NCBI GenBank assembly: GCA_010093605.1
Contig: MU004196.1
Location: 26,255-90,254 of the forward strand
Direction of reading: 5' to 3'
Source of the DNA: Lophium mytilinum
Taxonomy: Eukaryota; Ascomycota; Dothideomycetes; Mytilinidiales; Mytilinidiaceae
Length of the DNA: 64,000 nucleotides
The position numbers and the translations under genes were made by a program. Below are positions 22,231 through 31,329 of the stretch, one piece after another. Under the pieces are notes generated by a model, which was not told the DNA's origin, did not search any database, and saw only the letters and a program-made list of their open reading frames with translations. Position 1 is the stretch's first letter. Every line of letters begins with the position of its first letter.

Positions 22231-25200
22231 TCACAGACGCTCTCCAACTTCCCCGCCTCTCCTTCTCAACTGCTCTACCTTCCTTGCCCTCTCTTTCCGC
22301 TCATCTACCGACAAATCCCCACCAATAGCCCCATCCTGCATCCTCCAAGCTTCCTGCAGATGCTCAAGAGCATTCCTCCACTGTCCCTGTCCCTGTGCAA
22401 TCTCGCTTCTAATCTCCAGAAGATCCGCCTTGTTGATGACATCGTTACTCGCGTCATTTAGCTCCATCACAAAAGCCTCATCAACGAGTCTTTCCGCCTC
22501 TTTCCAATCCTTCTTCTTGATCGCAGCACGGATACCCTTATTCACCAAAATCATGTGCCTAAACTGCGCCGACAACGACAAAATCTCAAAGGGGATGTCT
22601 TCCCACGACTTTTGATTCTCTGGATATTCTTCACTGCCTTCGTCGGCCAATATGAACCGATGATACGCCATTCTTTCTTTGAAAACTTCCTTCTTCTCTT
22701 GCAAGCGATGAGGAGGGTCGAGTGCGAGTCGGAGACCAAATTCGCAGTGTTCAAAAGCGCGATTCATCTTTTCCTTCTGCTCCGGCAGGAGGCTTGCTGG
22801 CATATGCGCCCTGGAATCATCGATGATGGATTGAGCGATTTTGTTGAATTTGGGGGATTGGCTAGAGTGAAGACGGTGGTAATGCCCTGCAAGATTGGCG
22901 GCGAGGTTCATTGCAAGGCCTCGTAAAGCGAAAATACCCATTTCGGCTGTTTCTTCCTCTTCGGATCGTGGTTCTGGAGTAGTTTGGGCCCAAGACTTGA
23001 GTCTCCCGAAAACGGAGTCGAGAGATGGCACAAGAGGCGCTGGCTTCTCCTTGGCGACAATCTTGAGAGTGTCGATTTCTGCGAGAATACGAGTAAGGGC
23101 CAGCTCCCAGAGAACGGCAACGATTCGCAGTCGTCCTGGATCCTTGAGTACACCGCGCTGTATAACGCTGACAAGTCGAAAGAGGCACACGAGTTGCAAG
23201 GAGTCGGATGTATTGCTCTGCAATCCAATCAAGGCGGCAGCGACGAAATTGCCAAACTCAGCATGCAACTCCTCCCGAGGTTGTGTCCAGGTCGGGCTGT
23301 AGTAGATTTTGGACCAAGGCCATTGTTTCGTGCGATAGCAGTAGTAGTAGACGAACCCCTGCTTTATCGACTCAGTAATCCTTAGCACGTTTTGGTCATA
23401 GCCCGGTTGCGCCCTCATCATTATGGGGACCAGGGGGTGTAGAGCCATAGCGCCCCTGTGGTAACTACCCTGATCCCCTTCGATCGTGGTCGTATTTGCG
23501 GGTATGTTCTCTAAGAACCCTGCCTCCTTCAACTTTGATAGGAATCTTGTGCAGCCGGACTCCAGTATTTCACTGACTATGGGTATTGCGGGAAAATCGA
23601 TTTCCTCATAGGCAACGATGATATTCGCCATGTCGGCTTTTGGTTTCGGTACCTCGTCTTCGCTGGAAGCAGCCACAAGACGCATCAATTCGATCATCAT
23701 TCTCATGTTTTCAGTCATGTCGTCCATGTCCACTCCAGCGTTCTCAAGCATCTCGAGCGTGGCCCTCGCTTTTTGTTGCGGAGTGTCACCCATGAGCTTT
23801 TGTGCAGAGATACTCCACAGCTGGACAAACTTGCCCAAGTCGTCCACTGGCAATACGTGTTGGAAGCAAGCGAAGACGACGGGTGTGAAACCATCTCCCA
23901 AACGTTCTGGCATCAGCTCGTCCGCGATGTGATCAAGCTGCAAAACGCTACGCAAGCCCTCCTTTCCTCTCGCTTCCGATCGGTTCAACATGATATGTTT
24001 GCCACTCAACATGTCAAAATAGTACTCTTTAGGGCTTTTCAGTATGCATAGCCCATCTTGAGCCAGGAGCCGAATCGCAAGTGGGTTTCCGGCGGTGATA
24101 TTCACGACCTGTTCCAAATACTGGAAGTCTTCCTCGGACTTATAGTCTCCCACGTTCATCAGCTCCTGGGCACCCTTCAATATACCGTAAACGACTTGCG
24201 TTCCGGGAACGGTGCGAAGGCCAGATAGTCGATGAGGCACTGTTGCTGCGCCGAGCCATTTTTCTGGCCGCCGGGAAGCGATAACCACGAGAGCCTTTGT
24301 TTTGGCGAGGGCTTTTATGAACTTGATGAAGACGCCGTACATTCGATTCATGTTTACTGCTTCGAGGCGATCTAGAATAATGACGCATCGGTGTTTGTTT
24401 AGATGTGCATAGAGCTTCTCCGGCACCACGGGAGACTTGATGCCAGTAAAATAACCCTGTAATTGAGAGCAAAGAGCATTCACATCAAAAGGATCCGTGG
24501 GCAATTGGATGTGTATGGCATCTTTTACAAGGCCTGTGATTGCCCACCAGCGGCGGAGATGCGCCAGCAATGTCGTCTTACCAACTCCGGGCGAGCCGGT
24601 AAGGAGAACGGGTTTACTTCCGATTAGCAGCGCTGACTCAAGGTGCATGATATCTGTTTCCCGCCCATACGGAAACAAGCGTCGCAGGTCTTGTTCCTCT
24701 TCTAGACCTTCGAGCTCCGGGAAAGTCTCTGGGAATGGCCTGTTAATTGAGGGATCCAAGTAAACGACTGGCACGATTGAATCCGCAACCTTGACGACGC
24801 TCCCTACCTTGGTCGTTCGATTCGAGTTGCGAACCATTGCTTGTCGTGCAAGAGATGCTGCCGCCTCAAGCGGCAATTTGTGCTCCACCAGCCCTTGATA
24901 GAGCGCTTCAGTGAAGACTTCCACGCTTCGGTCTGCAATCGTGAAGCTCATGGCCACGACGACAGGTACCCCGGCATGGACGAATGCACTCGCAATATTT
25001 GTCTCCGGACTTGATCCACACGCAGATCGACACGCATTCAGTACTACCTGGCCCACTGCTCGTTCTTGAAGCAACTCGCCAACTTCTGCGGCAGTGCGAT
25101 AATCAGACCGCAACTTGAGATACTCAGACCCAGCCTCGTGCTTGACAAACTTCAAAAACACGGTGCCACTTGCCGTGTCCTCCACACCGTGCATATCGAA

Positions 25201-25893
25201 ATGAAGCACATCAAAGTAACCTGGCTCTTGTGACTCAAGGTGCGTCTTGAGGGCTTCGAAAGTGCCTGGACGAACGATCTCCACGCTGATGGTGTTGTCA
25301 TACCGCTCAGATGCCTCCACAATGAGCCGGGATACGAGTCGTGGAGCCACATCGTTATCTTCACCGGAGCGAGCAGTTACAATGAGTATACGAAGGGCAT
25401 TCGTGAATTTGGCTCTGGCAGTGGACGGATTTGGCTCTGCGTGACCTTGTTCTCGACGGATGACCCGGATAATATTTACTGAAATAGGACGATGTGAGGG
25501 TCGCCATAGTTCCAAGCGTTCTAGTACTTCCCAGAAGATGACCGCGGTTGAGCCTTGCTGGTCTGGCTCCTCGACATTAATAACGAGTGGCTTGTTTAAT
25601 TCCGATGGAGGTAAGAATTCGGCGAAGTTGAGTGAGGATACCAACGCCTTGCCGTAAGCTACAAGAGCAGAGAACGCTTTCGACGCACGCTCGCTATTGA
25701 ATGGGTCGAGCTCTGCGTAGTCCTCAAGGTACCAGCGGAACTCCTCTAACGACGACGTTGACAATATGGGGATTTCCCGCTCTATGCGGCGGCTAAGTTC
25801 ATGGTCCACGATCAGGCAGGTGGTCGCATCATAGGAGGTAGACGCTAGAGATTTTTGAGTTAATAGAAATGGAGTGATTGTAATAACCGTCAT
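22231..25893 (-). CDS. CHAT protease-NB-ARC NLR with C-terminal helical repeats
   Basis: One uninterrupted exon, 1,220 residues. Residues ~165-380 form a CHAT (caspase-like) protease domain: LRILIVTARSGEDND, FDVLHFDMHGVED with the likely catalytic H235, and VGQVVLNACRSACGSS with the likely catalytic C288, followed by GVPVVVAMSFTIADRSVEVF. A STAND ATPase follows: Walker A LLTGSPGVGKTTLL (431-444), Walker B RCVIILDRLEA (502-512, D508), the sensor-like VVIASRRPEKW and the NB-ARC GxP motif AGNPLAIRLL (601-610). The rest is helical, ending in TPR-like repeats (ALEHLQEAWRMQD near 1190). Fungal NLRs of this form sense a trigger through the repeats and activate the N-terminal effector. Its divergent neighbour is gasdermin-like, which suggests the protease cleaves that protein to start cell death. 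Confidence 0.92.
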   Translation of the reverse strand: MTVITITPFLLTQKSLASTSYDATTCLIVDHELSRRIEREIPILSTSSLEEFRWYLEDYAELDPFNSERASKAFSALVAYGKALVSSLNFAEFLPPSELNKPLVINVEEPDQQGSTAVIFWEVLERLELWRPSHRPISVNIIRVIRREQGHAEPNPSTARAKFTNALRILIVTARSGEDNDVAPRLVSRLIVEASERYDNTISVEIVRPGTFEALKTHLESQEPGYFDVLHFDMHGVEDTASGTVFLKFVKHEAGSEYLKLRSDYRTAAEVGELLQERAVGQVVLNACRSACGSSPETNIASAFVHAGVPVVVAMSFTIADRSVEVFTEALYQGLVEHKLPLEAAASLARQAMVRNSNRTTKVGSVVKVADSIVPVVYLDPSINRPFPETFPELEGLEEEQDLRRLFPYGRETDIMHLESALLIGSKPVLLTGSPGVGKTTLLAHLRRWWAITGLVKDAIHIQLPTDPFDVNALCSQLQGYFTGIKSPVVPEKLYAHLNKHRCVIILDRLEAVNMNRMYGVFIKFIKALAKTKALVVIASRRPEKWLGAATVPHRLSGLRTVPGTQVVYGILKGAQELMNVGDYKSEEDFQYLEQVVNITAGNPLAIRLLAQDGLCILKSPKEYYFDMLSGKHIMLNRSEARGKEGLRSVLQLDHIADELMPERLGDGFTPVVFACFQHVLPVDDLGKFVQLWSISAQKLMGDTPQQKARATLEMLENAGVDMDDMTENMRMMIELMRLVAASSEDEVPKPKADMANIIVAYEEIDFPAIPIVSEILESGCTRFLSKLKEAGFLENIPANTTTIEGDQGSYHRGAMALHPLVPIMMRAQPGYDQNVLRITESIKQGFVYYYCYRTKQWPWSKIYYSPTWTQPREELHAEFGNFVAAALIGLQSNTSDSLQLVCLFRLVSVIQRGVLKDPGRLRIVAVLWELALTRILAEIDTLKIVAKEKPAPLVPSLDSVFGRLKSWAQTTPEPRSEEEETAEMGIFALRGLAMNLAANLAGHYHRLHSSQSPKFNKIAQSIIDDSRAHMPASLLPEQKEKMNRAFEHCEFGLRLALDPPHRLQEKKEVFKERMAYHRFILADEGSEEYPENQKSWEDIPFEILSLSAQFRHMILVNKGIRAAIKKKDWKEAERLVDEAFVMELNDASNDVINKADLLEIRSEIAQGQGQWRNALEHLQEAWRMQDGAIGGDLSVDERKERARKVEQLRRRGGEVGERL

Positions 25894-26334
25894 TCTTAAC
25901 TGGATATTGAGTGAAGTTCGGCGGTGTTAGACTTGTGTTCTTGCTACCCGTATTGATACTTTAGACGCTAGATGTGAAGAAGGTGTCTGGGCAAGAGAGA
26001 TGCGACAAAAACCTAGGTATAAAGCATGGTAAATATTCTAGACCTCGCTTGATACTTCCCGAAGACGCGAAGGCTGCATAGATCGATGAGGCTGAGCTGC
26101 GAGTTCAGCTCTGACGATTCCGCGATAGCCGTGGACTTGGCCTGCGGCTGAGTCTGGGCCAAGGTTGCTGCGGCACAGAACTTGCTTTTTCTACTACGTA
26201 CCTCCTAGGCAGCCATGAAGCGACATAGCGAGGCGAGAAGGTGTTAAAGTATCTCTGAACTCATCACCTCCAGGACGTCCCGAACTTCAACCCTACCACA
26301 TCCCAATCACGTGATCCTACCCACTTTCAATATT
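25894..26334. promoter_or_regulatory. Divergent promoter of the CHAT-NLR / gasdermin-like pair
   Basis: A 441 bp space between the two divergent start codons, so both genes are probably driven from one region. The sequence is GC-balanced with no clear TATA box; AATCACGTGATCC near 26306 is an E-box-like CACGTG about 26 bp before the gasdermin-like start. No repeat or RNA gene seen. Confidence 0.6.
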
Positions 26335-27222
26335 ATGGCCGACACTCCTTTCTTCTACCTGCTCGACCCAGAGCGCTTGATCCCCACCTCGGATATCGCC
26401 CTCTGGCTCGGTCGAATTGTCAAGCATTATGCAGAACCTGACGCTTCATACACGCCTTCGGACCCCTCCCCATTCATCACGACGCCCATCTCCGCAAACG
26501 CTCTCGTCAATACCAGTAGTGTTCTCTCAGGCTCCAACAATACATCCCTATCCGCTGCTCTCGCCAAATCCGCCTCCGTCGCGGCGTCCAAATCAAGTTC
26601 AAGCGGCACAGATTTCACCACCCCAGAAATATTAAGCGTCCGAATGCAAAAGTACGACACGATTTTCGATTCAATGCGACAGAATGATGAGGTCAAAGCC
26701 GACTTGGGCCGTATGTTAACGCCGGGAGGAAAACCAGCATTCATGATCGTTGCGGTACTGATATGGACCGACGCGAGCTTCACGGATGTTCGGTCCCTCG
26801 AGTCTTCTGTATCGGGCAGCGTGACGGCGCCCTTAACTGCGACTGTCGCGGCCACGACGGGTGTGGTTGTTCCTGGAATCAATCCTAAGCTGAAGGGTGA
26901 GAAAGGAAGCAGTACCTCGCGGAAGCTAGCTGGATTGAGTCTCGGGAGCCACATCTTCGCGTTGCAGTACAAGGCTGTGCGTAGACCGGCATGGGCTATC
27001 GGCCGGAGCTTCACGCCTAAATTAGAGGATAAGGGCCCACGAGTGGAGGGTGTAAAGAGATTCGCGGGTAGATTGGAGGAAGAGAGTAAGACGGAAGATG
27101 GGCCGGTGGAGGTGGAAATGGATGAAGACCTTGTAAGCTGGACAGATGTATTGGACGAGGATGAAGGCGAATTGGAGACGGAGGAGCTGGGAGAACTAGC
27201 ACTTGCTTTCACAGGGAGTTGA
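26335..27222 (+). CDS. Gasdermin-like pore-forming protein (proposed)
   Basis: Single exon, 295 residues from the ATG at 26335 (MADTPFFYLLDPERL); the only earlier in-frame initiator is a GTG. The length fits fungal gasdermins (about 250-300). N-terminal hydrophobic start, then ALWLGRIVKHYAEPDASYTP, a Ser/Ala-rich alternating stretch (52-90), FMIVAVLIWTDASF (136-149) and SGSVTAPLTATVAATTGVVV (160-179). These have the alternating, small-residue pattern of membrane-inserting beta-hairpins. HIFALQYKAVRR (206-217) looks like a core strand. A strongly acidic tail (~246-290) could be the short inhibitory piece removed by a protease. The family call rests on pattern, length and on divergence from a CHAT-NLR; I cannot show homology by search. 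Alternative: an unrelated beta-rich fungal protein. Confidence 0.6.
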   Translation: MADTPFFYLLDPERLIPTSDIALWLGRIVKHYAEPDASYTPSDPSPFITTPISANALVNTSSVLSGSNNTSLSAALAKSASVAASKSSSSGTDFTTPEILSVRMQKYDTIFDSMRQNDEVKADLGRMLTPGGKPAFMIVAVLIWTDASFTDVRSLESSVSGSVTAPLTATVAATTGVVVPGINPKLKGEKGSSTSRKLAGLSLGSHIFALQYKAVRRPAWAIGRSFTPKLEDKGPRVEGVKRFAGRLEEESKTEDGPVEVEMDEDLVSWTDVLDEDEGELETEELGELALAFTGS

Positions 27223-27570
27223 GACTATCAGTCGAAGAAGGTCGTTAGACACCTAATTGAAAGACATGGGCGGCCCACATGAGAGTAGTGAACAATGTAA
27301 CGTAAAGCCCTACCACTGCCGCTACCCTGTTTTCATCACCGATAGCTAGGTTTCAGGCTAGGCTTTTACATAGCGACTATATCGTCATTGCGTCACATGA
27401 ATTAACCCTTTTGAGCACAACATAGAAAGAAAAGCAAAAGTTGGGGAAAGAAGGTTTGTTCTATAGATTTATCGAATGCGGATGGACTAGCTATGCTAAT
27501 CGTATCATCCATTGTCAGGTGATGCTAGGAAGTTCGTATGGACGCACTAACTACGCTCCTTGATAAGTAT
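27223..27570. other. Intergenic between convergent genes
   Basis: About 350 bp holding the 3' ends of the gasdermin-like and RING genes. Nothing recognised. Confidence 0.4.
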
Positions 27571-28548
27571 TCATACATCAAGTGAGTGAATGATAGTCTC
27601 GACGTGTTCATCCCAGCCATCATAGAGATCACGGTAGACATCATCATCAGAGTCTTCTGAATCATCAGAATCATCTGATTGATCAGTAGAGTCTTCGATG
27701 TTGAAGATCCGACGACACATAGGGCAGTTCTTGTGCTCTTCAACCCACGTTCCCAAGCAATTTGCCCCAAAGATGTGCCCGCATAGCTTCGTTCGTACTG
27801 GAGCCTCCTCAATGTAATCATCCTTGCAGATTGGGCAGATTTCATCCGGGTCGACATCACAGTTCTCAACTATGCTGTCCCAGATCTGCTCCTGCCTGCG
27901 GCGAACTCGTTCTCGCCGGTCAGCGATCCGAAGGGCAGTAGCACGATAGTGATGGAAGCGTAACGTAGCTTCTTCAGCCGAGTCGTTAAAGGCGTTGGAC
28001 AATCCATGCGCAATGCGCATTTCAGGGCTGTTGGCTGGCAGCTGGGCCTGATCGTCACCCAGCTCGCCAATCAACCGGAACAGATATCTGATCCCCTGTG
28101 CTTGGATCATGCGTCCAATTTCCAACGAACTTGGTTCCCAGATCTGTTCAACACCCAGAGTAATCTCATCATCAGGATCAGGAAGCCCGATGATGCGGCG
28201 AACCACACGCGCTCGGTCTCGCACTGACTGAATAAAGGGCTCTAGGTCGGCAATGGATGGAAAGACAGCTTCTGCGGCAGGGTGCTGGCGGAGAACAGAG
28301 GCTCGGATGTTGTGGACTCGGGCGGGGGAGTCTGGTTCGTCGCTCTCGAATGCGACCCAGTAGAACGACCTGTGAAACGAGTTGAAAGCGCGCAGCATCT
28401 GCCCACGGAGTACCCAGGGATCTACGTTGTCACGTTCTTCGTAGCCCTCCAGCCTTAGGTAGTTGTACAGGATGTCGAGATTCAGGTCCGGGAGGGGGTT
28501 TTGACCAATTGTGGGATCAACTGGAGGGTCAGGAGCGAAGTTCTCCAT
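27571..28548 (-). CDS. RING-finger protein, putative E3 ubiquitin ligase
   Basis: Single exon, 325 residues. A RING finger lies near 238-280: EICPICKDDYIEEAPVRTKL then CGHIFGANCL and NCPMCRR. Ligand position 5, normally His or Cys, is glycine (H-I-F-G-A-N-C); this variant is shared with the neighbouring gene at 29074. The N-terminal 230 residues are helical and charged, without a recognised domain, and the C-terminus is an Asp/Ser-rich acidic tail (STDQSDDSDDSEDSDDD). RING proteins transfer ubiquitin from E2 enzymes to targets. Its divergence from another RING gene suggests a local expansion of ubiquitin-related genes. Confidence 0.85.
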   Translation of the reverse strand: MENFAPDPPVDPTIGQNPLPDLNLDILYNYLRLEGYEERDNVDPWVLRGQMLRAFNSFHRSFYWVAFESDEPDSPARVHNIRASVLRQHPAAEAVFPSIADLEPFIQSVRDRARVVRRIIGLPDPDDEITLGVEQIWEPSSLEIGRMIQAQGIRYLFRLIGELGDDQAQLPANSPEMRIAHGLSNAFNDSAEEATLRFHHYRATALRIADRRERVRRRQEQIWDSIVENCDVDPDEICPICKDDYIEEAPVRTKLCGHIFGANCLGTWVEEHKNCPMCRRIFNIEDSTDQSDDSDDSEDSDDDVYRDLYDGWDEHVETIIHSLDV

Positions 28549-29073
28549 GATGTTGAGTGTGTTGACTGTACGCTCGACCGAGTTGCTTGATGATTGGCTT
28601 GAGAACCTGTGCTGTGGTCAGCTAGATGGGGTTTTGCGTATGTTGCCGAGCTTGAGAAGTGTGCAACCAGTATCCTGCAGAGTTTAACGTGGGTGAAAAG
28701 ACTCTTTTTAATTGCGCATCAACTAGGACATCGTTGACGGACGACGTAGAAGACGACGAGAGACGCTCACCATGTAAGTATGTACATGTACAATGCTTGG
28801 TCACAAATAGTACCTTGTTCGTAAACTTGATGAAATGTGGACGGAGAAGGTTATTCACAATGCAAATGTACTGCTCCCCTTCACAACAATGACATTGTGC
28901 CAAATCATAAAGATATAAAACACCTGGGCTTTCCGTTTAAGTCTGCTCTTCATCAGATCTTCGGAAACCAAGCTTGCAACATACCTTCAAGTCACCCTTC
29001 CCCCAGATCCAATCTTCCAACAAACCTTTCAACCATCATACCTGAAAGCACCCCAGCACACAACTACACAAAC
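28549..29073. promoter_or_regulatory. Divergent promoter of two RING genes
   Basis: A 525 bp region. A TATA box (AGATATAAAACAC, near 28911-28923) lies about 160 bp before the ATG at 29074. The following leader, rich in CTTCATCAGATCTTCGG and CCA words, resembles the leader of the paralogous gene at 31330, supporting duplication of the whole unit. Confidence 0.6.
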
Positions 29074-30648
29074 ATGCCACTCGATTACCTGGGCTCGAAT
29101 TCCGAGACTCCTGGGTCTTCGTCTCGACGGCGCCAGGTCCGCGAGTTCACGCCAGCCCGAACAGAGTTGCCCGCCGGGTCTTCTCGGCCTCGCAACGAAG
29201 CCTCAGCTTCAGCATCTCGACAACAAGAAGCCTCTTGGGGCTTCGAGGGACTGAGTCTAGGACACGGGCGCTCAACGCACAGCTCCACCCCACGTGGTCA
29301 AACCCATGCCCCCACGTCTCGTGCTCCATCGACGAATCGTACTGCCACGTCTCGTACTCCCGCAACGACCCGTACTCCAGCCACGTCTCGTACCACAGCC
29401 CAAAAAGACTCCTCTTCGGGCTTCGAGTCGCGTCGTCTAGGACCTCACGGGGACTCCACGCACAGCGCTACCCCACGACAGACCCATACCCAAGGGACGA
29501 CCCGTACTCAAGCCACATCTCGTACTCCAGCAACGAATCGTACTGAGTCCACGACCCGTACTCAAGCTACATCTCGTACTTCAGCAACGAATCGTACTGA
29601 GTCCACGTCTCGTACTCAAGCTACGTCTCGTAACACAACCACGTCTCGTACCACGGCCACGTCTCATAGCTTGCCCGACTTCGAGACTTTGATTCAGAAA
29701 CATCTCGTTCCCGCAACCGTCAAAGCGGGGGATGACGAGTGCATAATCTGCACCAGCGAATTTGACACCGGCAAGCACCAGGCAGTCAAAGTTAAGAGCA
29801 ATCCCGCCTGCGGCCATTACTGGGGTCGTGAGTGCATTCTCATCTGGTTTCACTCACAACGCGAGACGTCTAATCGTTGCCCAGTTTGCCGCCAAGAGCT
29901 CTTCAAGATCAATGATGCGATGATCAAGCATTCTCGAGCCAACATGGACGGAATCCTGCCGGAGGAAGACTGGCTGCGACAGGAGCACGGCGTCGTGCGG
30001 TCGCGGTCGCTGATAGATCGACCGCAGTCGACTCCAGAGTGGGAGAAGCGTCTTAAGCGCCAAACTTGCGAAGAGCATGCGTCGTACCTGCGAGAAGTTG
30101 GCCGCCCTCATGAGATCCCTTCGCGATGGCGACCTGCACCAGACGCCGCAAAGGCGCGTTGGCTTCTCCAAGAAGGGCGAGACCTGATTCGCCACTTCAA
30201 TAATCGGAAGATCCTTTTCTTCAATTATGATGGAGACAAGGTGATTGACCCAGATGCTCCCATCGGTCGTCGTGTAGCCTTTACCTCTACACCCCACGGT
30301 CGGCCATGGAGTGGCGAGCCTACGTCCCGTACCACGTCCCGTTCCACGTCCCGTACCACGTCCCGCACTGCTACTACGTCGCTTCGTTCTGACCCTGTTG
30401 CTTCTGTATCGCGTCCTAGCTACTGGGCCGGTACTGACGTTCCAATAGCGGATGATGCGTGGGTCCGACGTCTCAAAGCTCAACGGCACGCGGAGATAGA
30501 CTGGTATGGGGTAGAGCCGGATGCCGACAAGAAACGATCCCTGCTTGCAGAAGGCAAGGCATTGGTCAAAGTCTTCGGTAAGGAAGCATTCGTCTTCGAC
30601 TATAGTGGCAATCAGATCATAGTCCCAGATGCTTCTCAACTTCGTTAG
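29074..30648 (+). CDS. Variant RING protein with Thr/Ser/Arg repeats and duplicated C-terminal module
   Basis: Single exon, 524 residues from the ATG at 29074. A longer frame reaches back to 28837, but it would run through the TATA box and leader, and the paralogue also starts MPL-x-YL. Residues 18-33 (RRRQVREFTPARTELP) are shared with that paralogue. SSGFES/SWGFEG units of ~30 residues occur twice (54-84, 114-145). A low-complexity zone (80-198) follows, built from TSRTPATNRTE-type five- to eight-residue repeats. The RING at 223-272 is DECIICTSEF, ACGHYWGRECILIWF, RCPVCRQ, again with Gly at ligand 5. After it, a W-x-x-RLK...LL-x-EG...F-x-YDGD-x-V-x-PDA module occurs twice, about 324-395 and 455-520. 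Function unknown; ubiquitin ligase activity is plausible. Confidence 0.8.
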   Translation: MPLDYLGSNSETPGSSSRRRQVREFTPARTELPAGSSRPRNEASASASRQQEASWGFEGLSLGHGRSTHSSTPRGQTHAPTSRAPSTNRTATSRTPATTRTPATSRTTAQKDSSSGFESRRLGPHGDSTHSATPRQTHTQGTTRTQATSRTPATNRTESTTRTQATSRTSATNRTESTSRTQATSRNTTTSRTTATSHSLPDFETLIQKHLVPATVKAGDDECIICTSEFDTGKHQAVKVKSNPACGHYWGRECILIWFHSQRETSNRCPVCRQELFKINDAMIKHSRANMDGILPEEDWLRQEHGVVRSRSLIDRPQSTPEWEKRLKRQTCEEHASYLREVGRPHEIPSRWRPAPDAAKARWLLQEGRDLIRHFNNRKILFFNYDGDKVIDPDAPIGRRVAFTSTPHGRPWSGEPTSRTTSRSTSRTTSRTATTSLRSDPVASVSRPSYWAGTDVPIADDAWVRRLKAQRHAEIDWYGVEPDADKKRSLLAEGKALVKVFGKEAFVFDYSGNQIIVPDASQLR

Positions 30649-31329
30649 CTTGGCCACGGCCGCTAGCCGTACATTCGCCATAGCAGCGACATGTGTTTGA
30701 TAGCTTGTTCCTTCGAGTCACCTCTTACAATCTCCCATTCAGGGAGATTAGCCCATTGCTCTAGTGCTGATACTGGGCGCTGGAGTTGTCAAGTTTTTAT
30801 AGGCTAGTGAATAGCCTCCTTACCTAAATTGAAATCATTACCAAACTCTTTTTATCCCATGACCGTGATGTGCCCACAGTGTTATTGTAAAAAGGCAGCT
30901 TTAACCTTCGTAAGACGGTAGTCTGCATGAGGATCTGAGCAAATTGAGAGCTTCGTAGGTAGCGATATCAATTCCTGCGTGGCCAAAAGTTCAATGAGAG
31001 GTATTGCAACGATTGAGACCTATGACACCGCACCTTTCTGCTATTCAATGCCAGTACGCATTGTTAGCTTACAATGAAATACATCGCAGATTGCTCACCA
31101 TCTTCACAATACCCAAGCCTCACAATTCCATTGTTCCAATTGCACAACGCGCTTTAACAACGCAAAGAGCAACAGTATAAAGGTCTGCGTAGACTTGTGT
31201 CAACAGTCTTCTCATCATCGGATCTTTAGAAGTCAACTTACAATCACAACTGCAAAGCACTTCTTCCTACATCCAACCCCCACAATCCCCACCACAACTT
31301 CAATCAATCACCAGCACAGCCAACCAGCC
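30649..31329. promoter_or_regulatory. Upstream region of the 31330 paralogue
   Basis: About 680 bp. A TATA box (CAGTATAAAGGTC, near 31173-31185) is ~155 bp before the ATG, the same spacing as in the paralogue at 29074. The leader TCTTCTCATCATCGGATCTT resembles that gene's leader. Confidence 0.55.

Noticed and set aside
26427-27212. Long antisense frame over the gasdermin-like gene (261 codons)
   Set aside because: Low-complexity Ser-rich shadow; the plus strand has a sensible start, length and structure pattern.
28837-29073. N-terminal extension of the variant RING protein to 28837
   Set aside because: The extension would cover the TATA box and leader; the paralogue starts at the equivalent MPL-x-YL methionine.
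29854-30681. Antisense frame over the variant RING gene
   Set aside because: No family features; the opposite frame contains a clear RING and duplicated module.
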